In this document: piece after piece, positions 43,625 through 55,686 of the stretch | How the letters are laid out: every line of letters starts with the position of its first letter | Position numbering within the stretch: the first letter of the stretch is position 1 | NCBI RefSeq assembly: GCF_035046485.1 | Contig: NC_085138.1 | Span: 95,885,779 to 95,949,778, forward strand | Origin: Aedes albopictus | Taxonomy: Eukaryota; Arthropoda; Insecta; Diptera; Culicidae | Reading direction: 5' to 3' | DNA length: 64,000 nucleotides | Made by a program: the position numbers and the translations under genes | The notes under the pieces: model-generated | Database searches by the model: none | What the model was told of the DNA's origin: nothing | The model's input: the letters and a program-made list of their open reading frames with translations, nothing else

Positions 43625-44215
43625 CCATCATCAGCCATGTCTCCGCGAGTCCGTCGGTCACAGGAAATGCAAACGACAATCGGTCGCAATCGCCGACTTT
43701 GAACTGGCGCTTCAACTTGCTCTGTTGCCCTGTCTCAGTCTGGCTGGCTTAGTCTGAATCTGACAATCAGCGACAAATTTCGCTCCCCACACAAAACCCC
43801 AACTCAGCCACCTACAAACACGGCATTGCATTGCTGTGGTGTGGCGCTTAGCTCTCCAGTCATCGTCGCAATGACCAACTGCGGGACTGACTTGTTCTGC
43901 ACCATGCAGGGTGGTGTCGGAGGTGGTGCTCTGGCTCTGGGTGCACTTACTAACTATCTACGTTTTTTTTATGGGAAACGATAGGACCTAACGTGTGAAA
44001 GAAAGCCAGACTCGTCGTTTCGTTTGACCAGAGTGGAAATAAATAATACTTCAATAACAATAAGAAACTGGAATATGCTAACGTAACCAACAAAACCAGC
44101 ACCAAACAACGCCATCAGGTCGACTAGAGAGACGAAGTAGTAGAAGCGAAATGCTTCAGCGATAGGACTCTGGACAGCGCAAAAGAAAGACGTGTGCAAT
44201 GTGATGGTTTATGTT
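43625..44215. other. GC-richer unique island
   Basis: CG-containing sequence at 43640-43950 without repeat structure, followed by a 76-codon reverse ORF (43969-44199) with hydrophobic stretches and no recognised family. Possible regulatory or untranslated sequence. Confidence 0.3.
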
Positions 44216-44400
44216 TCGTTTACCCAAGAAAGGTGTGATTATTTGTATGGAATAATTAAGGAATAGGATAAAAGGTCTTGACAAGAATATGTGAAAATGA
44301 ATTGTTTTGTCGAATTTCACTGTTCATTCAAAATATGCGTTCTTTCTTATAATCCTCGATCTTCTCTCGGACAATGACGTTTGCTTAAAAAAATTACTTT
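44216..44400. other. Unclassified AT-rich sequence
   Basis: Nothing recognised. Confidence 0.4.
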
Positions 44401-44522
44401 TTAACCCTTTGGAGCCGGAGGGGTCAATATGACCCCGGCGATGAAATCGAGCATAACAAACGTATTTGAGACCAGCGAGGTTGCGGCAGTAGTGGCGAAA
44501 CTTTCCGGCTCTAAAGGGTTAA
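44401..44522. mobile_element. 122-bp TTAA-flanked MITE
   Basis: TTAA at 44401-44404 and 44519-44522 around CCCTTTGGAGCCGGA and CCGGCTCTAAAGGG. A piggyBac-like layout with imperfect 15-bp ends. The interior also has GGGGTCAATATGACCCC, a 17-base palindrome. Confidence 0.8.
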
Positions 44523-44744
44523 ATCCATTTTTCATAAAATTTTTGTCATATTTGTAAATTTTCCCTGATTTTACAACTAGTTGACTACTTTCACTATAAT
44601 TTTCATAACGATATTTGCATTTATTGTGGAGTTTTTTCCGATAAATGTGAAACAGTGTTGAAAAATACTATGTTTTTTTTCCAATGTTTACGATTATATA
44701 TTTGCATGGTTGATGAAAATATATGGAAAACTTGATGATTGTGA

Positions 44745-44977
44745 TCTTCTTCTTCTTCTTTGTGGCTCTACGTCCCCACTGGGACTTGGCCTGCCTCATT
44801 TTAACTTAGCGTTCTTTGAGCACTTCCACAGTTATTAATTGAAGGGCTTTCTTTGCCTGCCATTGCATGAATATGCCCAGGGAGTCGAGAAAATTTTCCC
44901 GACCGGAACGGGAATCGAACCCGCCGTCTCCTGATTGGCGATCCACAGCCTTAACCACTAGGCTAACTGGAGACCCC
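44745..44977 (-). mobile_element. SINE family A, full length
   Basis: In reverse: head GGGTCTCCAGTTAGCCTAGT, B box GGGTTCGATTCCCGTTCCGG, body (AAATTTTCTCGACTCCCTGG, AATTAATAACTGTGGAAGTG) and an AAGAAGAAGAAG tail. The best-preserved head in the window; it lacks only the CACAATATAC segment. Confidence 0.9.
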
Positions 44978-45499
44978 CAATATTCTGCACCTAACTTTTG
45001 AAAAGGGCGTATGAAAAAAAAACGAATTATAATCTTCTTCAAAAAAATATAATTCGAAAACGGTTTGTTGGATTAAAAATATACCTTCGAAGATGTTTGA
45101 GGATATTAAAAGACTTTTAGAAAAAAATACACTGAGAGTAACATACATCGCACAATGTCATATAATTTAATTTTTTCCAAAACCTTACCCTTCGAATTTT
45201 TATTATTTTTCTGCAGAAAGCTAACTTCCAGCCTTAAAATTGGCCAAGTAGCCCAGGATGGTCAAATCCTGGATAACTGACACTGAAGAAGATTACAATT
45301 AGTAGTCAAAAAACGCGTATCTGTCAAAGGATAAGCAGAAGAGGGCGGAATTAAAAGGTAAAAAAATGATAACACTTATTCGAAGAGGGTATTCTGCTTA
45401 GAGGCTCCGAAAAGTGTCGGTATAAGATCATTAGCTTTACCATTTAATAATGAATCTTTATGTATCTGAAAAAGGGTTAAATTATTTTTAATCTCACCA
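44978..45499. other. Unclassified AT-rich sequence
   Basis: No gene or repeat recognised. Confidence 0.4.
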
Positions 45500-46155
45500 C
45501 AATAAAAATAACTGTAAAATTTTCTTTTTTTCAAAAGATGTTATTTTTCTCCAAGAGTTTCTCAAGGATTGCCTGCTGCAATTCGTCCAGAAATTGCTCC
45601 AGATATTTTCCGATTAGTTTTTACGAAAATTGCTCCAGAATATCTACTGGAATTTATCCGCGGATTCTTACACCGGGGAATCTCGAAGGATTCCTCCTAG
45701 ATTTTATCGTAGAATTTCATCTGAAATCACTACCCGGTATATAGGAATTAATCTTTGGGTTCTTGTAAGGATTTCTCCAAGAATTTCTCTATCGATTCCT
45801 CCAGAATTTCTTATTTATATTCCACCAGAAGTCCTTGGGAGAGTTTTTCCTGGCATATCTCCTAGGATGCATCCAGTGATATTTTTTTACGAATTTCTGT
45901 AGAAACGCTTGCTTTGAATTCTTCAAAAATTCTTTCAAGTATTCCTTAGGATTCTTTTAAAGATATCTCCATGCAATCTATCAAATATTTCTCCAATACT
46001 TTATTTTTCATGCGTTCCTCTAAGGTTTTCTCGAAAGATTTTCCCAGAAATCCTCTATAAACTACAGTGAATTCTCTAGAGTCCATGGAATCCTCCGGTA
46101 ATTTCTCCAAAGACTAATAAAAAAAAAATCCTTTCGAGATTTATACGCGGATCCC
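45500..46155. repeat. Degenerate short-period array (GGAATTTC type)
   Basis: TCCAGAAATTGCTCCAGA, GGAATTTATC and CCTCCAGAATTTC-type words. Small ORFs are by-products. Confidence 0.65.
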
Positions 46156-46170
46156 TCTAGCGGTTCCTTA

Positions 46171-46218
46171 AGGTGATAGCTATTGCAAGAAGCCTGGTTT
46201 TGCAATATTGGTATCACC
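46171..46218. repeat. Imperfect palindrome
   Basis: AGGTGATAGCTATTGCAA and TTGCAATATTGGTATCACC are imperfect complements around an 11-base loop. It could be the end of a decayed foldback element or a stem-loop. Confidence 0.55.
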
Positions 46219-46229
46219 GCTTCAAGAAT

Positions 46230-46820
46230 CACGTGTGAGCAGCAATGCCAAATGTGTACACATACTTGTCTGTAATATAGAGATTTATGAGCATCCGTAC
46301 AGATTTCGTTTTATATTTTTGAAATACAGATTTTTGAAGTAGAGGGTGTTTTTGTATGAGATACAGATTTTTCAACCAAATTTTGTACAGAATTTTGAAA
46401 ATTGTGGTACTGATTTATCAAAACAATATTTGGCATCTCTGCGTGTGAGTCATGGAAATCATAGGCACAGTGCAGATGCTGGTTTTGGCTTATAGCACTT
46501 TCTTTGACAGCTTCATTCAATTACTTAGGTTACACGAACTAATTCCGTTACCGTCACACCAAAAATTCTGAATATTTTGATAAACAGATAAAAACAGGTT
46601 TCTCTTGGTACCGAAACGATAAAAACGTGAAAAATCTGACATATTAACAAATTGTTGAAAAGAAATAAACCCCGTCAACGTATTTTTCTTAAAAGCTACC
46701 ACACATATCTTTTAAACAACAATAAATTTGAAATCGACTGACTGTGTTCAAACTTGTTTTTATGAAAGTTTTTGGTTTTGAAAAACTTTGATTTTTTGCA
46801 CCACTCTATTTCAGAATAAT
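46230..46820. other. Unclassified AT-rich sequence
   Basis: Short reverse ORFs (61-69 codons) without domains. No repeat recognised. Confidence 0.4.
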
Positions 46821-48162
46821 TAAGGTACCCCGAGGCAAGTGGGACCTAAAAAAATGCTAATTTGGTTTTGTCATGCCAAAAATTTTAGCACACAAATTCT
46901 TTAATAATTCCAATGGACCCAAAAGACGTTGTTGGTATATTTGTACTTATTAACGTGCATAAAAATTGTTTCAAAATTTTTACATTCCATATATTCTGCA
47001 TATAATGAAAAGTGTAGCAGATCTTCATTTACTGCGTTTCACGGGGCAAGTGGAACCTATTCAGAGTTTTTGTTCAAAGGGCTTAATATAAGTTGCAACA
47101 AATAAGGTAACATAAATCATAAATCTCTTATATGAATGACTATGTTTAGAGATTAAAATAAGAAGAGGTTTATGGTATCATGCATAAATTACGTAACACT
47201 TAACAAATCGCTGGGGAAAAAAACTTAAATCAACTCTAGCAGCTCATACAAAATAAATAGATTTTTTTTATACAAAAAGCGCCATAAAGTGAAGAGACAA
47301 AAGATTTCAAAACTTGGTCTCTATATTATATAGTTGATGAATCTCGCCAATAGTAAATCTGAGGTTTCGAGATTTTCAGTAATATCTTCTCCCTTACATA
47401 ATCTTACGATAATAATGTTTTTTTAATCATGAATTTTGAAAAGGCTATTTCCTTAATTTATTTTTTATGGACGATATCTGAATGCTCAGAAGAATGCATT
47501 ATGCAGCGTTAAGTGAAAAAATAATGGAAGATATTAAGAGGAAAACATAAAAAATACATGCTTTTGATTTTTTTTGTTTTACCCAAGGTTTTTCTATTTT
47601 AAACAAGAATTTCATAATCTAAATAGAGGTAATAAAGTATGATTCGACAGTAGATTACTTAATGTGTCAATTTTAATTGACTACCGTGCTAATTTCATCT
47701 AAGGCTGGACAATACGAGATGAACCCATAAAATTGTGTTTGTTTATTCTCATAGGTCCCACTTGCCCCAGATAGCAAAATGCTCTGGGGCAACTAAGAGC
47801 AGTAAACTAAAGGTAATAAATAAAAATAAAATACAGCTTTTTCGCTTGAAATCATTTGCAAGAACTAGGAACACTAGCCTGAACCCAAAAAAGTATTTGC
47901 AGAATAACAAATCTATTTTTAAACGACGAATGTAGTAGAGCACGTCAATCTCACCTAGTGAATTGAAAATTACATATGAACAACAATAACGTATATGGTC
48001 TCTTTGGGGTTGAAACAATAACATTTTTTGTATTCAAAGTATCCGTAGGTGTTATACCTATGTTTTCCATTAAGAATGTTAGTCTTAAAAATAAAGAATA
48101 AAAAAAAATACTAGCTATAGGTCTCACTTGCCCCCGATTCTCACTTGCCCCGGGGTACCTTA
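46821..48162. mobile_element. 1.34-kb TIR element, family F
   Basis: Left end TAAGGTACCCCGAGGCAAGT then GGGACC; the right end in reverse reads TAAGGTACCCCGGGGCAAGT, then a second GGGGCAAGTGAGACC. Internal CACGGGGCAAGTGGAACCT (about 47040) and an inverted GTCCCACTTGCCCC (about 47755) repeat the word. ORFs inside (91 codons or fewer) show no transposase. Related in plan to 197-404 and 60318-60538. Confidence 0.8.
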
Positions 48163-48198
48163 CTCTAGTGATGAAATAAAAAAAAATATGAGTCCAAA

Positions 48199-48471
48199 TA
48201 CCGTCTACCCCCGTTGGTTTGAACGGCACCTCAGGCAAACTAACGGGGTTCATTTTATGATTTGAACTTCTAGTAACCCTGTGAGCATCGAAAAACACAC
48301 TGATGCTAACCCTTTTTGCTGTTTTGTTTTGATTCTGCGTTCCGTTTCACCCCGTTCCATGAGCAGAATGACGTTTAAACTATTTTTAGTTTGAACGATG
48401 TGCAGATTAGAGGGGGTCAAATTAAAAAGTGTTCAGATTAGATGAGGTCAAACCAACGGGGGTAGACGGTA
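48199..48471. mobile_element. 273-bp TIR element, family C
   Basis: TACCGTCTACCCCCGTTGGT then TTGA, mirrored exactly at the right end. Inside the right half the word TTTGACCTCATCTAATCTG recurs as TTTGACCCCCTCTAATCTG. TA ends; no ORF. It lies only 37 bases after the 46821-48162 element. Confidence 0.9.
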
Positions 48472-48737
48472 TAATGAATTAAAACCCACCAAGTTACATG
48501 ACATTCTGAGATTCAGTGTATCGATTTTCTATGGAATGGCTGTATGTAAAGTTTTTGTGTAATGTAATTTATGGATGTACCCTTGTTGAAATTTCTGGCT
48601 ACGCCACTGCTTCAAGCAAATAAAATAACAATAAAATAATTTTCAAATAGTTTTTGCATGCTGACTTGATTTTTTTCGTGATTCGTTTATCCGGAGTGAA
48701 ATAAAAATCAATACTCCGGATAATCGAGTCCGACATG

Positions 48738-48915
48738 TAGGGGAACTTACGTATGTTCGGCAGTTTTGTTCTCTTCGTCTTGGGGGGTTTTTTGAAACCT
48801 GTAGGTCTCAGAGTTGGCCTCAAATCCTTCCCAACCAAGCTGAGTTATATGCCCAAATTTCAAACCTCTCATGACGAAGAGAACAAACCTGCCGATAATA
48901 CCCTTCGTCACCCTA
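48738..48915. mobile_element. 178-bp TIR element, copy 2 of the 27162 family
   Basis: Arms TTCGGCAGTTTTGTTCTCTT (then CGTC) and GACGAAGAGAACAAACCTGC (then CGA), with outer TAGGGG and CCCTA. Same family as 27162-27357. Confidence 0.85.
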
Positions 48916-49055
48916 TAACAATTTGCATCAACCGCATTTTAATACTTTACTGGTCATATACTAATTTGCAAAATCATGAAGTTTGATACGTCACAAAAAA
49001 ATTTGGGAAGCGGTATTTTTTTCCTGAGTTCCATAAAATTCCATGTGGTGACCAA

Positions 49056-49980
49056 TACAGGGGATAGACAAAATGATCGGGACAGGCAAAATGTTGCCTT
49101 CCCAAAAAATATTCAAATAGCTGTAACTTTTCGAAAAGTGCATCAAATATTCTCAAATTTTTACTGAAAGTGGATCAACTAGTTGTGCATCAGTGGACAA
49201 AATTTGAAAAAGATCGGGCTATTCTGCACGAAGTTATAAAGATTATAGAAAAAGGTATTTTTATCCGATAGCCAACTTTGAGCTGTTATATCTCCGGATT
49301 CAATGAACCGAATGCAAGGAAATTTTGACCATTTACGACTTATATAATGAGCTCTGAAAAACGTTTGACTCAACATGAAATTATTCACAAGAGAAAAAGT
49401 TACAGCGATTTCATTTATTTTATGATTTTTTAGTAAATTGGTCCATTTTTAATATGCATCCCATTACTTTTTCAATGAATTGCCGGCTATGTTGTTTCTT
49501 TCTTTCAAAACATAATTATATTCAAGACAATTAGAGGGAATATAAATGAACTATAATTAGCATCTTGAATTTTGAAACGATGTTGAAATTTAAGAAAATT
49601 TGGTGATTTATTAGAAAAATAATCTAATTGTTATAATTTTCTTCCGTGTTAAGAATTTTAAGTTAAGTAAAAAGTTTTTCAAAGCTCATTATATAAGTCA
49701 TATACGGTCAAAATTTCATTGCATTCAGTTCATTGAATCCGGAGATATAACAGCTCAAAGTTGGCTATCGGATAAAAATACCTTTTTCTAAAATCTTTAT
49801 AACTTCGTGCAGAATAGCCCGATCTTTTTCAAATTTTGTCCACTGATGCACAACTAGTTGATCCACTTTCAGTAAAAATTTGAGAATATTTGATGCACTT
49901 TTCGAAAAGTTACAGCTATTTGAATATTTTTTGAGAAGGGAAATTTTTGCCTGTCCCGATCATTTTGTCTATCCCCTGTA
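49056..49980. mobile_element. 925-bp foldback element, complete
   Basis: TACAGGGGATAGACAAAATG opens an arm of about 310 bp mirrored at the far end (closing CTATCCCCTGTA), with about 300 bases of unique centre. TA ends fit Tc1/mariner. The arms are about 97% alike by eye. Its sister at 38017 is cut by the gap. Confidence 0.9.
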
Positions 49981-51374
49981 CATTAAGATGGCGCAAGAGT
50001 TCGAATGGGGTAAAAATACGATTCAATGTTTTCAAGCTCAAATCAAATTGTTTCCTCTAGATTTTAAGGTTGTTTGAAATATTTTTAAACTCCAAAAGTG
50101 GAGAAAATAGGGTCCTGAAGCCCTATCTACGGCCTAGGTTGAAACCACAAAACATGGTCCCTTAGACCATATTTATTGATGTTTTGAGGTTTTCATCAGT
50201 TTTAGTTGAATTTGGCGAAATAGTTTATTTCGTGACCAATTTCTCGAAAATAGTGGCCAAATAGTGACTTATAAATATTGCGACATTTGCACCCATTTAG
50301 ACTCGGCCGAAATTCATTATCATCACAGTCGAATTTCGCACACGACTTCGCAGCGGCTGGCATACACAAGTTCGGTTGAGTTCGTGACAGGGGCGTCGGG
50401 TGCACAACAGGTAAACAAAATAAGTTTGATTAGTGTGAAATGCGGCTGGAAAATGATGATTCAGAGGATTCTCAAATTATCACAGTAGTCTAAACATTGG
50501 CGAGAAACCCAATAGTAAAAAAGTGACTAAATAGTGACATTTGGCACATAAAATATTAATGACTAATTTTTGGATGAACGATCGAGTATCGCAAAATGAA
50601 CATTTTCCAGAGAAAACTTTCACGCTTATTCCAAGAAATGTACAAAATGGCATGTATATACACAATTTTCTAATATTATGCAGAACTAGATGGATTCAAA
50701 CGGGCATGAGGCTGATGTACATAAATAGATGTGTTGGACAGACTTATTAGAATCCCAAAATAGCCTGTGAGTCTGAAGTCCTCATGCACTGTTGAAGCGG
50801 GATTTCAAAACGTTTGTCCTTAAGTCGATTCCAGCAGAAACACTTTGAAACACATTGATGGAATTTCTTGTAAAATTACTTATGAAGTTTTCAAACAAAG
50901 TTGAAAATGATGTCATTTCCCTGGTTTCAATAAACTTCATAAATGTATGATCTGTCAGCGTGAAATTAAAACATCAGAAACAGATTCTGGTTGAAAAAGT
51001 AATTTGTACCTTTTCTCAGATCTTAACGGCCACAAGAGAAAATATATTCTTACGGTTGCGCCTGAGACAGCACGACTGATTATGGATTTTATCATAAAAA
51101 AAATGTACATAGAGTATCCTTGAAGGACTGTATTAATTATTTCATGAGAAAGCATCGGAAAAACAATCTGTTACAAAAGTCAAGATTTTTGTGAGATATC
51201 TCAAGAAGTTTTGTTATAGATAGTTTGGGACTTCTACAAAAGCATACTGGAAAACTTTCACCAACGTATATTTTCTCAAAGCAGAGTTATTCTTTATTTA
51301 GGTATTTTTCTAAAGAAAATATTTGAAAAGTATTGTAAGTCCAGTTAATTAAACCAATACGACAATGATTTTTC
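49981..51374. other. Unclassified sequence
   Basis: About 1.4 kb without recognisable repeat or domain; only short ORFs (74 codons or fewer). Confidence 0.4.
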
Positions 51375-51599
51375 TTAAGGACCTAACTGACTTGATCGAT
51401 TTCTCTTCGTCGACTCTATCTTTCGCTTATAACTTGATCAAAACAAACAAAATCATTATTCTTTTTGTTTCTAGAGCAAGATGTAGTCTTCGTCTTCGCA
51501 TTTCAACGAAAAAATCTTAGGAAAACTTAATACACTTTCCGTAATATCAGAAAGAGAGGATCGATGAAGAGAAATCGAAAATGTCAATTAAGCCCTAAT
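51375..51599. mobile_element. 225-bp TIR element
   Basis: TTAAGGACCTAACTGACTTG and ATCGATTTCTCTTCG near the left mirror CGATGAAGAGAAATCGA and TGTCAATTAAGCCCTAA on the right; imperfect arms of about 48 bp. Confidence 0.7.
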
Positions 51600-51962
51600 G
51601 AAGAATCAGTGTCGAATTATTTTTCAGGATTGCAATTATCAGGCATTCCTTAAAAAATGTTTTCAGACTTACGCTGATTTCTTCCAGGTACTGCACCAGA
51701 ATATCAGACGGAAGATCTTGCAATAAATGCTGAAATAAGTGCATATATATTACAGCAACACAAGGTTTTCAAAATGCTGACTGAATATTTTAACGTAAAC
51801 TTCGCCGAGAGTTTCAGCAATAGTTCTCAAATTGCTTAAGTAATTTTACTAGTAGTAAATAAAACCTATGACTTTTGTTATTGTCGAGGATGCCATCACA
51901 AATTTATGTATAAAGTGGAGTCACATGAATCATATCCAAAAATGATAACAATAATAATCAGT
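51600..51962. other. Unclassified sequence
   Basis: Nothing recognised. Confidence 0.4.
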
Positions 51963-52665
51963 AGAGTGGGTCATCGTTTATATGGAAAAATGAAAAATTC
52001 AATGGTATCCAATCAGATCAAAGCTTTTTTGATCCCATTTCAGGATCCAAATAAGTGTGCAAAATTTGGGCAGGATCGGTTATGTCTACGTTTTGCGCAT
52101 TGCGTTTGAATTTTGTATGGGGTTTTACATGGGAAAACACACTTTTTTGCATTTCTCTCATAACAAGCTCGAATTATTCTAAAACCATGTAACCGATAAA
52201 GTGAAAACATAGCCTAGGGTATCCTGAAAAACTTTGTCGAAGACCGCGAAGTGATCTGATGCTTATGAAAAAAGTTATAGCGTTGGCATTGCTTGGCAAA
52301 ACAGCATGATTTTGTTGCTATTGTTATTCCTTTACATGTTAAAACATAAACACATGCATGCGGTTCGTTGGTTATAACTATTTTCACAAGCATCGGATCG
52401 CTTTGCGGTCTTCGACAAAGTTTTTCAGAACATCCTAGGCTATCATTTTATAGTATTGGTTAAAAACTTTCAGACAAACTTTTTCAACTTATGACAAAAA
52501 TGCAAAAAAGTATGTTTTTCCATACAAAATCCCATACAGATTTCAATTGCAATGCGCAAAGTGTAGACGCAACCGATCGTGCTCAAATTTTGCACAGATA
52601 CTCAGGGTCCGAAACGGAACTAAAAATGCTTTGATCTGAGAAAACGGTTCCGATGACCCACACTA
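51963..52665. mobile_element. ~700-bp foldback element (family K1)
   Basis: AGTGGGTCATCG opens an imperfect arm of about 300 bp mirrored to 52665 (CGATGACCCACACT). The inner part carries TTTGTCGAAGACCGCGAAGT and its complement, a core also found in 54935-55686. No coding potential. Confidence 0.8.
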
Positions 52666-53151
52666 ATAATCAGTCTACAAAGGTGGTGGGTGACCTACAT
52701 GTACATACTAGACATTTTATTGTTTCCAGTGCAACAAAGCTTGATTTTCACTATTTTAAAAATCAACTCTTGTTTTACTCACTGACTGGATTTCCTCGAA
52801 TCCATCGCAAAACAGATAGAAGATTGCTCTTTCTGCTAAAAATGTTGACGTGCGTAGGTGGATGCCGATATGCTCTAAAGAAACAGAAATATGTTTGTTT
52901 ACGCAAAGCAGATAGGTCCTTTTCAAATATTACGTGAGATATGTTCCTAGTCATAGAGTGGACCAAATTATAATAAGTATGCGCAAAAAACATTAAAAGG
53001 ACATTAAACTGTTCAAATCAAGTGTGAGTAAAGATATGAGTTTCCATTGAAACTTAAGAAAGGAGGCAACTGTTGAAGGAGGATTCGATCCAGACCTCTA
53101 ATCGTGCACTTGCAGATGCAATTCCATGCACTACCATGCATTTTTACATTA
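52666..53151. other. Unclassified; possible tRNA-like remnant
   Basis: A 94-codon ORF at 52653-52937 has no domain. Near 53077, GGAGGATTCGATCCAGACC read in reverse resembles a B box, with TGGTAGTGCATGG about 50 bases from it; too weak to call a tRNA or SINE. Confidence 0.3.
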
Positions 53152-53470
53152 CACATACACGCTAAAACTGCTCAGCACTAAAATGTGTAAGACCTACTCA
53201 TAAGTGCATAATTTCCAGACCACACAAAAATGTGTGACAGTTACACATTCTCAAAAAGAAGCTCGTACACTTGTCTAGATGCGAAATGTTATTTTTTTTT
53301 TGTTTTCCAAGGTCACTAGTAAACCTAGCTAGATTGGCGTACAATTTTTTTTGCGAATTTAACGATTTTGCGGACACTGGAGCTGATTTTGTAAATGTGC
53401 AAGGGTTACACATTTTTGGTGTAGTCTGGAAATTATGCACTTTAGTGCTGAGCGGCGTTAGCGTGTATGT
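53152..53470. mobile_element. 319-bp TIR element
   Basis: ACATACACGCTAAAACTGCT, GCATAATTTCCAGACCACAC and AAAAATGTGTGACAGTTACA on the left mirror the right end (AATTATGCACTTTAGTGCTG, TTAGCGTGTATGT). Arms of about 95 bp, imperfect. Confidence 0.85.
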
Positions 53471-53474
53471 ACGT

Positions 53475-53965
53475 GCCTTCAACGACGGCCAGTTGGCTGG
53501 CTGGCTAGCCATTCAAGAAGTCAGCGCTAGAGGAGTCGCGCGATATGTCAATAAATAACAATAACATCAAAAGCAGCTGCAACAACAACAACAAGACCAA
53601 CAATAACCGTAGATGACAGTGTGTCTTGCTCCCAGTCTCCGATCCATCGTCGTCGTCGTCGTCGTTTAGGTTGGTATTTGTGTTTGGCCAGTCAGCAGAC
53701 TGAACGTTTGGGCGACTTTCTGCTGGTGGTGCCAGCAGAAGTAAATCTGGAAGGTGTTGGTGCTTTCTCGCGACGCGCCTGTGTGAGTGTGTTTTGCATG
53801 TCGAACTTGCCACACGGCGCACTCTGGTCACCACCGACCGCAAACACCAAAGACCAAAGACGACTGACGGACGAGACAAACCAAGACCAGCAACAAGACT
53901 CCCTCGGTCTTGTTGTTTCGAGACCGCAAGAAGTAGATGACGACAACGATTGACATTATGGATAG
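53475..53965. other. GC-rich unique island with triplet runs
   Basis: Contains GGCTGGCTGGCTAGCC, AACAACAACAAC and CGTCGTCGTCGTCGTCG runs. The 166-codon reverse ORF (53505-54005) owes its length to these runs (poly-Asp and poly-Leu) and has no domain. Promoter, UTR or regulatory sequence is possible. Confidence 0.35.
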
Positions 53966-53993
53966 GACAATGCAAATAGCTCTGGAATATAAT

Positions 53994-54158
53994 GGGGCTG
54001 TCCATTAATTACGTAAGGGTTTATGGGGGGAGGGGGGGTTTGAGAAATCTTACGCGCCATACAAAAATATTTGGGTTCTTATACAAAAAATCTTACAAGG
54101 GGGGGTGGGGGTGTCGAAAAACCGTAAAATTTCACTTACGTAATTAATGGACAGCCCC
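53994..54158. mobile_element. 165-bp MITE, GGGGCTGTCCATTAATTACG ends
   Basis: GGGGCTGTCCATTAATTACG then TAAG is mirrored exactly at the right end; the interior has G-runs on one strand. This end type is widespread in insect genomes (family knowledge). No clear duplication at the flanks. Confidence 0.9.
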
Positions 54159-54934
54159 TAGAGTGCAGTGCAGATCCAGTCCCGGTCGATTGATTAGTCT
54201 TCAACGTTGTCGGTTTGTTTCAAGAGCAGGCCAACTCAATTGTGTTCGGAGTGATGTGTGAAGAAATTTAACTCGAACCAAGATCAACACGATGACGAAA
54301 GCAGAGGCAACTCTAAGACAATTTACCATAGGGAAACAATACAACGTACTGTGTAACATAACAATAACTTTAAAGCTACAGTACCGAAAAATGACAGTTA
54401 AACAATAAAACATTCTTGTATGTCAACGATATGAAAATGTATTAAAAAAACTTACTACAACAAATTTATATTTTGTTGTTAGTCTATGGTTATACTTCAC
54501 TATATGCAATATAGTTATTGAATAATGAAAATACCGTAAATTCCAGCCATTACAAGCAATATGATTGCTTAAGCAAATACAATTATTTCAATATTGCAAT
54601 AAAATTTATTGTGGTTAGCATACCAACCATAAAACAACAATAATACAAATCATCACTAACTATAAACATGGTAAATATTACAGTAGATCTAGCAGTAGAT
54701 TGATTTTTGGAGTTCTATTACCATTCAAAAACCATTTAGTATACAATACTGGCAATGAACAGACCTATTGTAACATTATTGTTTTGATTATTTTTTTACA
54801 GTAATTCTTCTCCGGGAGACCACCTCACCACACATCACGCACGCATATTATCAATGGGTCTTTTTGTCTTGCACCATCAGCAATGGGACGGGAGAGCCCC
54901 AGAAGAGCCCACAATGATGATTAGGGTGATGGTT
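54159..54934. other. Unclassified AT-rich sequence
   Basis: Rich in TTGTAA, ATTGCAATA and ACCATT words, like 63140-64000 and 405-830, but no defined ends. No gene. Confidence 0.4.
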
Positions 54935-55686
54935 AAGGTGGCCCACACTTATATGAAAAACAAAAATTCCGAAAAATGCTAAGTCTTACCTCCTCAATCA
55001 GTTGTTTTGGACTCCCAGAAGCTACGTTCAAAATTTGAGCAAAATCGGTTGAGCCTAAGGGGGCGCTCAAAACGCTTGAAGTTGGTATGGGAAAACTTTG
55101 CCAAATGTATGCAGAAATTTTAAGTTTTCGAATTTTGCCGCTAGGTGGCGCTGTAAGCGTTCAATAATCAAACCCTTTGGTATTATTGTAGGTGACTATA
55201 TGCCAAACAACTTTGTCGAAGACCGCAAGTTGATCCAACGTCTGTGAAAAAAGTTATACCCTAGGAAAAGTGAGGATAAACTTTATTTTTATTTTTCCAA
55301 TACATGTAAAGGAATAATATCAATAATGAAATCTCAATACTTTGCCTCACTTTGCCTAGGGTATAACTTTTTTCACAGCCGTCGGATCACTTCGCGGTCT
55401 TCGACAAAGTTCTCTGGCATATAGTCACCTACAATAATACCAAAGGGTTTGATTATTGAACGCTTACAGCGCCACCTAGCGGCAAAATTCGAAAACTTAA
55501 AATTTCTGCATGCATTTGGCCAAGTTTTCCCATACAAACTTCAAGCGTTTTGAGCGCCCCCTTAGGCTAAACCGATTTTGCTCAAATTTTGAACGTAGCT
55601 TCTGGGAGTCCAACACAACTGATTGAGGAGGTAAGACTTGGTATTTTTCGAAATTTTTGTTTTTCATATAAGTGTGGGCCACCCTA
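54935..55686. mobile_element. 752-bp foldback element (family K2), ~340-bp arms
   Basis: AGGTGGCCCACACTTATATG opens an arm mirrored almost perfectly to 55686 (GTGTGGGCCACCCTA). The arms include GCCGCTAGGTGGCGCTGTAA and TTTGTCGAAGACCGCAAGTT; the latter is shared with 51963-52665. The loop is about 70 bases. No ORF of note. Confidence 0.9.

Noticed and set aside
53505..54005. 166-codon reverse ORF as a gene
   Set aside because: Its length depends on CGTCGT and GTTGTT runs that give poly-Asp and poly-Leu; no domain, and other frames are also open.
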